DNA from: Rhizoclosmatium globosum
Lineage: Eukaryota > Chytridiomycota > Chytridiomycetes > Chytridiales > Chytriomycetaceae
DNA length: 64,000 bases
Assembly: GCA_002104985.1 (NCBI GenBank)
Contig: MCGO01000096.1
Span: 86,677-150,676 of the forward strand
Reading direction: 5' to 3'
Part shown: piece after piece, positions 10,333 through 23,722 of the stretch
Position numbering within the stretch: position 1 is the first letter of the stretch
Layout of the letters: every line of letters starts with the position of its first letter
Program-made: the position numbers and the translations under genes
Notes under the pieces: generated by a model
The model's database searches: none
What the model was told of the DNA's origin: nothing
What the model saw: the letters and a program-made list of their open reading frames with translations, nothing else

Positions 10333-11876
10333 ATGTCCGAAAATGTTCTCCACTTATCAGCAACAAGCCAGCCAGAGCACGCCGTGTCCCGCACTTTCGC
10401 TGACGCCATCAGACCTCGTAGAGCTTGCAAAGATGACAACTTTTCTGAGCTTGGGCCACGGGGGATAGCACGGCTTTGGAGCAGGCCAGCATTCATAACC
10501 CAGTTTACACCGACACAGCTGAGAACACTCGCCGATTGGGCAACTCATCGCTTTAAGAAAGTCATGCCGTTTATACTCATCAATTCGGATAAACACTGGG
10601 CGGCAGTCGTCCAAAGTCTCTTCTTTTCTCCAGTCTTCATGTACCATCCCCCAATCTAACACTTACCCATTCTAATCTTACGTTCAAGATATCCTGATTG
10701 TCTGAATCCATCGCCAGCTTACTCGTCTAATCGTGAGGTCTTGAAAGTCAGAAATCGAATGGACGCCATAAGCCATGCTCTGAAAAGCTACCCAGGCTTT
10801 AAATGCTCGCAATGTAGAATACGAAGTCAGAATCCCCCTGAAATATGCTGTTTATGTGCAGCAAGGCATGATTTCCATTACATATTTTGTTCTGCAACTT
10901 GTTGTGATGCCCACAAAACTGCGAAACATGCACCGTGGCCGCTTTTGGATGGCTCAAGTTCTTATCGTGCGGAAGTTCAAACGCGACTTCAACCTGTATC
11001 TATGGACCGAGTTCAAGTACAGCCGAAACCCATTTCCAGTCCTCCAAAGAACGAAACCCAGAACTCAGTCAGATTCTCCAAAAACTCTATGAATCAGCTC
11101 TTATTGAAACTAAAATTCCCTCAATATCGAATCTTGGCCTTCAAGAGCTCAGACAAATTGTTGTTGAGTCACAGAAGACAAATTGAAGGAACGACCTCTG
11201 GGCAGCACCGAAACAGACGCGAGTGAAATTTGTACTGGAGATTCCATTATCATCTTTAAATGTCCTCTATCGCTTGTTCGAATAGAGCATCCGGCAAAAG
11301 GAAAACATGCCAACACCAACAAGTTTTTGATGCTGAAGTATGGATTATAATCCACAGTCGATGGTTTGTTTCTAACTTATGATGCAGAAGTTTCTACAGT
11401 TCAACGAGAAGCGATCGACGTGGAAATGTCCTGTTTGTACAAACCAGATTCAAAAACAGGTATATACCTATAATTGCCATAACAAACACTTTTCGTCAAC
11501 TAATATATGATACTAGGATCTTATTCTTGATGCCGAAATGCTTCGGTTACTCACAAAATATCCAGACTCTGATAAGTGTATCGTGAAAGAAAATGGAGAG
11601 GACTCAGCATTTGTTGAAACTCAATCTGTCGCTACTGTTCAAATGGAAAACGCGCCGATATCAATCCAATCTTCAAAAGTTGTCATTGATTTGGACGATG
11701 ATTTTGCATTCAACCCTATACATGTGACGGGTGAAAAGCGAAAAGTCGCAATTGATTTGTGTGACAGTGATGACGATGGAACAAATCTGGTAACATCGCG
11801 GCCAAAAGTAGACTTTCTGCAAGTGGAAGAAAGAGAGGTCGGAGGCAAGATTGTACGAACGTTTGTTATAGATTGA
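10333..11876 (+). CDS. SP-RING (Siz/PIAS-type) protein with a reading-frame break
   Basis: Putative SUMO E3 ligase. Exons 10333-10640, 10689-10995, 11040-11167, 11206-11337, 11388-11459 and 11517-11876. The SP-RING is recognisable: FKCPLSLVRIEHPAKGK, TCQHQQVFDAE, FLQFNEKRSTWKCPVC, then DLILDAEMLRLL, with the expected Cys/His ligands. The frame between PAKGK and TCQH is off by one base in the A-run at 11302-11305, so either a base is missing from the assembly or the gene is damaged. The 38-nt intron at 11168-11205 is also unusually short. Upstream lies a Cys-rich, MYND-like patch (CSQCRIRS ... FCSATCCDAHK) not usual for PIAS proteins. The C-terminus has acidic VVIDLDDD and VAIDLCDSDDD repeats resembling SUMO-interacting motifs. 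I see no convincing SAP domain. Confidence 0.6.
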
Positions 11877-12251
11877 TTGTTGTTTAAAAATGGGCAAGAA
11901 AGAAAGTAAAGTAGATATCCGAAACTTGGGTGAAACGTGTGGGTTGAAAAGGGGGAAAGTGTTTGGTTTCAGAGGTCAGACTTTGTCGGTTGAAAACTTA
12001 ATAAGGTACCACATGCCGCCGCCTCCCATCCCACTGCTACAGCCATCGCATCATCATGGAGTGACCATCAGTGCATCCATCGTCTACAGTAACAATGATC
12101 TAGCTGGAGCTGTGTGCTGTAGATGGTTCGCGACGACTGTGATGGGTGCGAGAATCCGTCTTGGCGTGATGGCTGATGGGCACCACAAACTTCGACTTGA
12201 ACCCAACCAATCGCGAACTAGTATTCTAACAGTATCTTCTTACTATAATAG
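11877..12251 (+). other. RPP2 upstream region, no gene called
   Basis: Between the SP-RING stop and the RPP2 start there is a 121-codon open frame at 11890 without family features or neighbour-like splicing. A polypyrimidine stretch and TAATAG directly before the RPP2 ATG could be the acceptor of a 5'-leader intron, with a GTACCA donor candidate at 12006. I treat it as promoter and leader. Confidence 0.5.
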
Positions 12252-12590
12252 ATGAAGTACGTTGCTGCCTACCTCTTGGCCACCCTCGGTGGAAACGCCA
12301 CCCCAGCTGCCGCTGACGTTGAGAAGATCCTCACCTCCGTTGGAGTCGAGGTTGACTCTGAGCGTGTCGAGAAGCTCATTGCCGAGCTCGACGGAAAGGA
12401 CATTGCCGAGATCATCGCTGCCGGTTCCGCCAAGATGGCTTCCCTCCCAGCCGGAGGTGCTGCTGCCCCAGCTGCTGCTGCCGCTGCTCCAGCTGCCGGT
12501 GCCGCCGCTGCTGCCCCAGCTGCCAAGGAGGAGAAGAAGGAGGAGAAGGAGGAGTCCGACGACGACATGGGCTTCGGTCTCTTCGACTAA
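12252..12590 (+). CDS. RPP2: 60S acidic ribosomal protein P2
   Basis: Stalk protein of the large ribosomal subunit that recruits translation factors. Intronless, 112 residues. N-terminal [14 protein letters not shown] is typical for P2 (P1 begins differently), followed by the helical dimerisation domain, an Ala/Pro hinge, and the invariant end [13 protein letters not shown]. Codon use is strongly biased to C-ending codons, unlike most neighbours, as expected for a highly expressed gene. A polyadenylation signal AATAAA occurs at about 12690. Confidence 0.97.
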   Translation: MKYVAAYLLATLGGNATPAAADVEKILTSVGVEVDSERVEKLIAELDGKDIAEIIAAGSAKMASLPAGGAAAPAAAAAAPAAGAAAAAPAAKEEKKEEKEESDDDMGFGLFD

Positions 12591-12867
12591 ACGCCTTAAC
12601 TCCTTGATTTATTGCAACGATTTCATTGTGCAAGGTTGTGGATTACTATTGCGGGATAATCAGAAGTGGTTATGTCGGCCTATGTTGAAATAAAACCTTC
12701 TGTTGATTCCACACTTGAATGTTTCTGTGATGTTTCCCTTTCTGGAATCTACACAATAAGCAACATGGACGTTACAAGTTTATTCGAATTCAACAATAGT
12801 GATACTCCCAATAATGACAATAGATGGACAACACTCCCCAGTCCCATAAAATGCAGTTTGGCGTCGT

Positions 12868-13431
12868 TTAGATCTGAAGACCAGAAGTAAGCATAAACAA
12901 ACCTCACATATAGAAACAGTAAAGCAACTCACGTCATCGATATCGAATTCAACATCCACATCATCGTCAGACTCTCCACCAACATCGTTCTCGTTAACCT
13001 TGAGCGAATCTGGCAACTCTCCGTAGGTCTTCAACATTCTCGCCTCATCAGCAGTATACTTCAAGATGATATCGGCCTTGGAGTCCTGGTAGTCTCGCAG
13101 GGACAAGAGAACCAAGTCTCCAGCAGCAATCCACACCTTCTTTCTGAAGGCTCCACGAATGTGTCCCAATCGCTTCTCTCCGTCCATACATTGAGCTTCA
13201 ATCCATCCGTTTCCAAGCATCTTTGTTACTGAAGCGTATTCTTGGCCTTCCTCCTTGAAGACGAGTTCTCGCTTTTCACCCTCGTTGTCTCCCTTTCCCC
13301 TTGATAATAAAGTGACAATTAAGTATTGTTGATTGGTTGAAAGCAGGATTGGATTGTATTGAGTGGGTGGGAGCATTGACAGGCACTCACTTCTTGCGGT
13401 TCTTTCCACCCTTTCCCTTGTTCTTGGGCAT
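12868..13431 (-). CDS. TIF11: Translation initiation factor eIF1A
   Basis: Scanning factor that binds the ribosomal A site and sets start-codon selection with eIF1. Exons 13391-13431, 12933-13299 and a 6-nt last exon 12868-12873 give 137 residues. The basic N-terminal tail [14 protein letters not shown], the OB-fold ([44 protein letters not shown]) and the acidic C-terminal tail ending DIDDI match the family end to end. The terminal exon encodes only Ile plus stop, and the family's DDI ending supports it. Confidence 0.95.
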
Positions 13432-13571
13432 TTGATCTAGAAAGTGAAACGAGAAAGGTCAGCAATCGAACTCAGGGCACAGAAGGGGCCTCCAACGATG
13501 GCGCTCACATTGTTCTCAAAGAAAGAAAAAACCGAAACTCAACCACAACCAACTTCCATATCAACCCCTTC

Positions 13572-13835
13572 ATGAAGCGGAAAATGAGCAACCAGCCTGG
13601 CGATGATAATCATGCAAAAGTGATGGGATCTACTACCAGTCCTCTGACAGCTGTAATTGACATTCCAGGGAGAGGTCCAATCAGCTTCTCTGTCGATCCT
13701 TTGCCCAATGAACCACTCTCGGAATCTATTGGAAGACTATACAAATCAATTAATGCGGAACTGACTTCTGTTCTGACTGGAGGCTCTGCAGTTCCTGTTG
13801 TCGACGCCGAGTTGGAGGAACCAGACTCTGACTGA
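13572..13835 (+). CDS. Small acidic protein, Gon7-like at best
   Basis: Intronless frame of 87 residues (or 83 from the ATG at 13584). N-terminus is polar; the C-terminal half has an amphipathic helix (SESIGRLYKSINAELTSVL) and an acidic end. Size and helix pattern loosely recall Gon7, the small KEOPS subunit that supports tRNA t6A synthesis, but the match is weak and I do not assign it. The start is 140 bp from the divergent eIF1A start, with transcription-like spacing, which supports a real gene. Confidence 0.5.
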   Translation: MKRKMSNQPGDDNHAKVMGSTTSPLTAVIDIPGRGPISFSVDPLPNEPLSESIGRLYKSINAELTSVLTGGSAVPVVDAELEEPDSD

Positions 13836-13908
13836 ATGTGTGAGCCTGTTCACTCCTGAATAACTTATTGTACAAGCGAAATATACCATTCTGTTCATCT
13901 ACTCTTTT

Positions 13909-16900
13909 TTATTTGATTCGCTGCGTGCTCTTGTTGACTTGCGATGGGTTCCTCATGACTTCTTGGATCATTCCCTTCACCTGCGCGACTGCCTTGATGA
14001 ATTCGATGTTTGCTGGACGTGTTTGGCTCATGGCTAGTGAAGGAAGGAAAGTCAGAAGATTCCATCAAAACACACACAAAAAACTCAACTGTTGATGAAT
14101 GGATCAATCTTCTCAATCAAGAACGGAAATGCTTGAACAATTCGTCCGAAGCAGATAAATACTTTAAGCAGAGAAGCTTGTGTGGCCGCGATTTGGCGTT
14201 GTTGTTGTTCTTGTGGTGTGGACCCTGTTGGTGCAACCACAGTGCTTTCACTAATCTGGCTACACATGGCAATCATTTTTGGAAGCACTGTCGAGACAAT
14301 TAACTGATGACTGGCTGGAATAGGGTATTTGACACAAAGGTGAGAAGCGAGAATCACGGCAAAGGCTTGTTTCTCAGGGGATGCTTGTTGAAGGAGTTCA
14401 GCCAGAAATTCGAAACATACGTCTATTGTTAGCAGTTAGAAAATCGAGTTGAGGGTTCATAATGTTGTTTACGCATGGATGGAATCTTCTCGACAGCAAC
14501 TGGGATTAGATCATCACGATATCCTTGGAAGTGCATTAGTTTCATTGACTTCTTAGCGAGAACAAATCGTTGATGAATGAATGCACATGCAGTGGAATTG
14601 ATTCGAGTTGCTGAAGCTGGTTAGTAACGTATTGGGACTTCAAAAGAGATTATACCATCGTCGCTCAGCATTTCGCCCGCTTCACAAACTTCAAGTAGAG
14701 CCTGGAGAGCTGCTGATTCTTGAAGCTCCAATAGTGCATACAGGTGCGCTTCTTTGATTTTTGATGTCTGTTTTTCCAGGTCGAGTATAAGCTTAACGTC
14801 GAGACTACCAATGATGCGAACTCCACCTTATCCGTGAAAATATTCATTTGATAAGTGTGGAAGTAATAGTGTCTTGACGAAGTCAAATAGCAATCGAGAA
14901 TCTGCAAGATGTTAAAGATGGTTTTCGATGAACAAAGTATTGTACCTGCAAAAACACAGCAAACACCTCAGGAATCTTAAAGACTCGTTCATCTACTCGA
15001 AAAATAATCAAAGGATTCTGAAGCACGTCCTGGTTTGTTAATATCCTGTGAATCTCGTTAGCCCAAAGATTGTTGAATCTTTCCCACTCACCCTTTTGGA
15101 AGCCAAGCTTTTATAGTCTTGATCCACACTTCGCGTGGTGAAATCGAGTTCAAACATTGAAACAGTTTCTGGAATAAAGAACGAATCCTGTCATTTCTAC
15201 AATCGCAACAACCCTTTCAGTCACTCAGTCCAGCAAAACGAAACTTCTTACGTGCTACTCAAAACAGTCGGGAAAAAGTGATCCACTGCAACGTCCAAAT
15301 ACATTAGCAGCTGTGATGATTCCAACGCGCAGAGATATTCCAAACAAGCTATGGCTGCCCATGGCTCTTGATTACAAGCTTTCAAGACAGGAATCACCGT
15401 GGCCTCCGTTACACGAAAAGAAAACAAATCCGTCGCACCACCTCGCAGTGATGGCTTCAACTGGTCATAAAGGATTCGGATTCGATAATCCAACGGAATG
15501 AGCGCTTCTCTACTCTGCCGGTCAGTGGAACAATTGAGAATCGATCAGGTCTTAACTCGTCTAAATGGTTTTCGGATTGCAGGAAACTCGCAGCTGCTAC
15601 GATTTGTGGGTATTGCGACGCAACCAGACTTGCGATGGAAGGATAGAAGGCTCCAAGACCTTCCCGGTTTTCGGCGCGTTCCATATATGTTAAGATCCGG
15701 TTTATAGGCAGGATGTTCATCACTGACTCGGGATATTCTACGGTTCAGAAGTTTATCAGAGAAAGGACAGAGATTGTTGGCTTATTTACCTGAACAGGTC
15801 GGGTTGATTTCGGCGGCGTTGGGTGCAATTCGCTTTGCAAAGTATCGGTCATTGAGGTAAAGGACTTGGAAGAGCAAGACAACGTGGTATGGTTGTATGG
15901 CAGCCCCACGCTCGAATGACGCGGTGACTTCCAGATCGGAGATTCGGGTGAATGTTTGGCTTTCAATAAGTCTGCGCGTAGAGCATTTAATACAACAGGC
16001 ATAAAAGCACGAATGAATGAACTGACGTCTCAACGTATATCTTGAGTAGCTCAGGAAACTGAGAATGATATGGAGGCTTCAATGTGCGTATCGCCTGCAT
16101 TATCCATTCCTTCACATCAATGCCTGCTTTCTGGTAAATTTTGGCTTTCAACAGTTCATGAACCACGACGATTTCAAGTCCAGAGGACAGCGTACTGGAC
16201 GTGGCGTGTTTCCTTAGTGCGAGAGATCGATGTGCAATATCGGTTTCTGTTAACAGTTTCTCTGTGAATATCGACCGGAGACGTTGAAGACCATCCGGCG
16301 CTTTGATTCCACTTTGAGCCAAAGAATATAAATCTATTGAAATAGCACGACTTACAGACGACAACTTGTACATTCAGCACGCCTCTCACAAGATCACGAA
16401 CTTCTGCTAACTGGTTTGTATGACAAAACACGCCAAGCATAAGTGTAAACTCTGAAGTATCAGATTGCGTGACTTTCATCAAAGCTTGTGTGAACTTTTC
16501 GACCGACACGGAAAAGAATTGATCTGCAGCTACAATTAAAGTGGATAATTTCAAGCGTGTTAGACGTATGCTTTCAAAGCTGTTGGTCGAAGATGGTGGG
16601 GCGAGGATATAATTCAGGCAAGCGTGAGACTCTTCAGGTGTTAATTGAAGTTTGAAGTAGCCAGTGAATGCAGAGATGAGACGCATCAGGATACATTGTG
16701 TGGGAAGTGGAGACTGTGACGGAGATTAAGGTTAGCTGTGCTCTCCAGAATATCCCCAAATCGACCATGTGTAAAACACACCTTGGACAGCCCTTGCACC
16801 CTTTCGAAAACAGCAGATTTCGTAACTCCAAGTTGTTCCATCAAAGCAGTATTTGAGGATTCATTCGAAAAGTACGTAGACTCCGTTGACAGCAGAGAAT

Positions 16901-17428
16901 GAAGAACGTCAACCTTATTGAAGAAGTATGAATCAACTTAAGCATTGAATTCGTTGGCAGGAACGTACAGTATCGCCTTGGATGAGAGAAATATGCAGCA
17001 CAACATGAATCAACAGGTTTTTCGAGATGAGAAAGTGACGAATGGGAGCGCGGTGTTCAGGACGAGAGAAAACCAAGTGCGTAAGTATTGATGAGATTAG
17101 ATCTTGAGAGAGCGGATTGATTGAGAGGTGGTGGGCTAACGAGTTGAGGATCTGTCGTCTGTGTTTGAGGATGGATGCATTCACTGCCAATCAGGTACAA
17201 ACGCACATTCGATAGAGTTGATGGGTAAGTTTGCAAGAGCGACTCGATGGTTGTTGGTATGTGCGAAGGAGTTGGCTGTGCAGAGGACAGCAGGTTGACT
17301 ACCCCTTCCTATTCATGACGTGTTATTGAAGCTCTATGGTTTAAGAAACAGAGTACATGAACAGCGTGGGAAAGGTGGGCTTGGTTTCCAGTCTCAAAAG
17401 CTGATTGAACGGCTACAAAGTTCTGCAT
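13909..17428 (-). CDS. INTS2: Integrator complex subunit 2
   Basis: Large alpha-helical subunit of Integrator, which cleaves and terminates snRNA and paused RNA polymerase II transcripts. Colinear landmarks with animal INTS2: FHTNQLAEVRDLV (animal FHSNQLSAI-DLV), LQRLRSIFTEKLLTE, VHELLKAKIYQKAGIDVKEW, MNILPINRILTYM, FVLAKKSMKLMHFQGYRDDL, KIPSMHVCFEFLAELL, LASHLCVKYPIP and FLIEKIDPFIN. Good C-terminal exons: 13909-14033, 14090-14422, 14473-14616 and one ending at 14656. Further coding blocks at about 14820-14910, 15250-15490, 15500-15720, 15780-16000, 16020-16310, 16370-16710 and 16935-17200. The start is tentatively the ATG at 17428. Two joins, near 14825 and 17195, have no clean GT-AG solution, so small indels or unusual introns are possible. 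Estimated length is over 900 residues. Confidence 0.82.
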
Positions 17429-17485
17429 GATTTTGACAATCAAATCAAAGTATTCATTTCAAGATAAACACTATTCTTGTAAATT

Positions 17486-20400
17486 ATGTGCTGGCGCCAG
17501 TTACGTGAATGGAAAAAACTGACCGACAATTCCTGGATGTTGCTCAACGCAATTGAAACTCTCGCTGTGAAGACTTCAATATCTATCGCGTTTGTGGGAC
17601 CATATTGCCTGTAAGTACTTGAGAGTGCGCTTGCTCTTCTACATCTTATTTTGTTGTGGCAATGTATTCTTGTTTAGCTATCCAAGCCTCAACTATCACG
17701 GAACTATGGTACTTCCGGGAGGAATGGAAGGTCTTAATATCACTCAATACGGTTACTTTGACTCCCCATCTTCAGCCGATTACTTCTTCTGGTATGATTA
17801 TGGTGCTGCAGTGAGTGTGTCTTTCAGCCTTTCTTCACAAACTCATCGAAAACAGCTGGCAGTGAGAGACGTGAACAACAATCAAAACATACTTCCCGAT
17901 ACACGAATTGAAATTAAGAGATTCAATAATTACGAGCCGTCTAAGCTTTCCAAAGGAATCCTTGTTATTACAACTGACAGCGGTGGTTTTGGGATGGCTG
18001 AGACTTTACCAGATATCGTGTATAATCATCCAGATGTTGTGGCAGTATATGGAGATTTCTCGTTCGCTGCTGCGCGATATACTGCGGCTGTAACTTCACA
18101 GTTCAAGGTATGTTTTGGACTTCATGTTCCTCAAGCTGATCGACTTCAGCTCCCGTACATAAATCCAAGCGCATTTTCAGCCCCATTACTGAATCGAAAT
18201 AGTTACCCATACGCGCTTCAAATGGATACAAGTTGAGTGCTTATCAATCGCAAACAAAATCACTTAAAGTATCGCAGTGACTGGCTTTGGAAACGCTCTT
18301 CACTTGCTATTACAATACTGGAACGTGCGTCGAATAGCATTCATATATCGAAAGAAGGATACCACATCGCGTCTAGTTTGTCGTGAAATGATTTCAACAC
18401 TGCAGTTGCGAGGAATTCAAGTTCTGACGGAGATTGATATCGCGGCTGGACAAGGGCCCGATGGGATTAATTATATCGCGAATACTTTGGCTAGAGTTGA
18501 TGCACGATATATTTACATATATGATAGTCCTCAAGGAATTGGAAGCATTTACTTCAAATTGGCTGCGTAAGAGTGGCTCCTAATTTGAAGGAATTCTCAC
18601 TTTTTCAAATGTAGGATGAATGCATCAGTTGGAGACAATTACGTTTGGATTGGTCCGTCCAAGCCACGATTGAGGCCTGACCAGTTCCAATTTTTCAGCT
18701 CGAATTATTTAGATGCGTTACAAGGGTTTGTGGTCGTGAATGGGTTTAGCCCGATGGATCCTCTAATGTTGAATGCTCAAAATAATATCTTGAGCGAAGT
18801 ACGAGAGAGACTCCTTGGAACTGGGTAACATTAAATTTTAAGGATATATGGTATTTAAACTGCGCATTAGTGTAAATATCACGTCTAACCAGGGATGGGC
18901 TGTCAACCTATTTCGAGCTTATGACAGCATTCAAGTGATTGCCCACGGAATCCACAAGGTACAAGAGACACTTCATATCTAATATCAAAAGAATAACATT
19001 GATTTAGCTCATTCAATCTGATCTGACATTATCGATCGAGCAATTAAGCAAGCGAGAATTACAATCGAAACTTAATTCAAGCGCATTCATGAAAACAGGC
19101 AAGATAAGATTCATAAACTTTCTGCTTACTTTTAGCATTTTGGCACAGGATATATTGGACCTGACGGAGACGCGATTGAATTCAATGAATCAGGAGACCT
19201 TGCCTCGCCCTTCATTTATCAGCAACTTTCGAAGGGGGAGCTTCAAAACGACCCTTCCAAAATATTTGCAAAGAGTAATGCACAAGTAAACTCTCTGACA
19301 TTCTATCCCGAATATCCGAACGTGTTTTTTGATGGATCTGCAACACCTCCTCCTGATGGGAAAACCGAGCTTCCAAATAAGCTATCCGTGTCAGATACTG
19401 ATGGATTACTTATTTTAATTTTGGGAGTACTGGGAATTATGTTGTCGATATCTTCGATTTGCCTCGTTGTCAGAAAAAGGAAACTCCCAGCTGTTTATAA
19501 GCGCTCAACGGTTTTCCTTGGATTAATATGCCTTGGCTCTGGAATACTATTATCGTACATGTTTTTGAGCTTTGTGGAAGTCACCGATGCAGTCTGTAGT
19601 CTTCAAATTTGGATGGTTGTCCTTGGCTTTGCATTCATTTCAGGGTCCTTGACTTTAAAGAACTCACGTGTTGTGCTCATCTTTAACAGCAAGAAACTAT
19701 TGCCGGGGTACTTGCTTCATGATCATTTGTATTTGGCGGTATTCTTCGGAATAGTTTTGATTGAGTTGGTACATTATCTCACTCAACTTATGCTTGCACT
19801 TAAATTATATTAAATAGGTATTGCTTTCGGTGTGGATGATTTTGGCGAGGCCAATAAGTACGGGGTTTATTGTTGATGGCAATAATGTGTATCGTGTGTG
19901 TGCAACAACCACAATACATCACTGGTCTGAAAAGACTGTGTGGGCATTCAATATTATTTTACTACTGATTCAATCAGTAATGGGAATATTTACATGGCCA
20001 GTAAAGACCGGCTTCAACGAGTCTGGGTTGATGATTTTGACTTCTTCAGTGTCAGCTATAGCCGCCTCAATCATTGCTTCAGATACTAGACCCAACCAAA
20101 CTGTGCTTCGGCCACTTTTGATGTGGTTAATTGGAATGCTGATATTATTTTCTTTGGTTGGCCCGATATTCGTTTCAGTTCTATTCAAAAGGCGAATGGC
20201 ATTAGACGCTCGGAGAAACAGTGATGCATCCAACATTAATAATTCAACAAGTACTCTATATGAGAAACTAGACACTGTCGTATTTGGAATTGTATCTGTG
20301 TTGGCAAAATCAAATGGTTGGTGGGCAAATGATTCATGGCGGCAAGCTCTCTGTTTCACTATTTTCTTCAACAATAAGCTTTTTTTATTGTTTGCTCTTC

Positions 20401-20585
20401 CAGGAAATGAGGATCAAATGATTGCAGTTCAGTTACATGGAAGTGTTGTTTTCCACAGAGTGCAGTTGACGTCAACTTCCTGCCGCCTGGAGATAAGAAA
20501 TACAGCAGGTTATTCATCCATTTTAATTGATTTTGAGACTGAGCAGCTGGACAGATTTCTTCCATATGTCTTGAGTAGTAAATGA
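17486..20585 (+). CDS. Class C (GABA-B-like) G-protein-coupled receptor 2
   Basis: Paralogue of the receptor at 4.7 kb. Exons 17486-17610, 17678-17810, 17856-18107, 18150-18231, 18278-18566, 18615-18824, 18871-18958, 19008-19098, 19149-19768 and 19818-20585 sum to 885 residues in frame. The ectodomain contains SISIAFVGPYC, GILVITTDSGG, VVAVYGDFSFAAARYTAAV and the landmark GYIGPDGDAIEFNESGDL before the membrane. Seven helices span about 509-757. The tail (about 790-885: MIAVQLHGSVVFHRVQLTS, IDFETEQLDRFLPYVL) resembles the folded tail of receptor 1. Intron 19099-19148 begins with GC rather than GT (AG|GCAAGA), and only this choice keeps frame. Ligand and G-protein coupling are unknown. Confidence 0.87.
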
Positions 20586-20643
20586 AGTGGATCCCTTTCT
20601 TTCTTTCTTTTTTTCCCTTCTTCGATCTACTCAACGCAACCAA

Positions 20644-23572
<2,929 letters not shown>

Positions 23573-23722
23573 TGAATAAGATTTATTGAAATTATGCTTT
23601 TGTATTGATTGGTGGTGCGCATTAGTTTGCGGACTATGATTCAGTAAGATTCAATCACAGGGCTGTGCCACAAAACCTTTAAAAACCAACTCTCACCATC
23701 AACTTGCTTAAAACTCAAAACA

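Noticed and set aside
11890..12255. 121-codon open frame upstream of RPP2
   Set aside because: No domain, no neighbour-like codon use, and it overlaps the probable RPP2 leader and its acceptor site.
13909..17428. Exportin or importin-beta family
   Set aside because: Helical-repeat appearance suggested it, but block-by-block similarity to INTS2 is far more specific.
19089..19148. One-base indel in GPCR 2
   Set aside because: A GC-AG intron ending at CACAG|GATATATTGG restores the frame exactly, so no error need be assumed.
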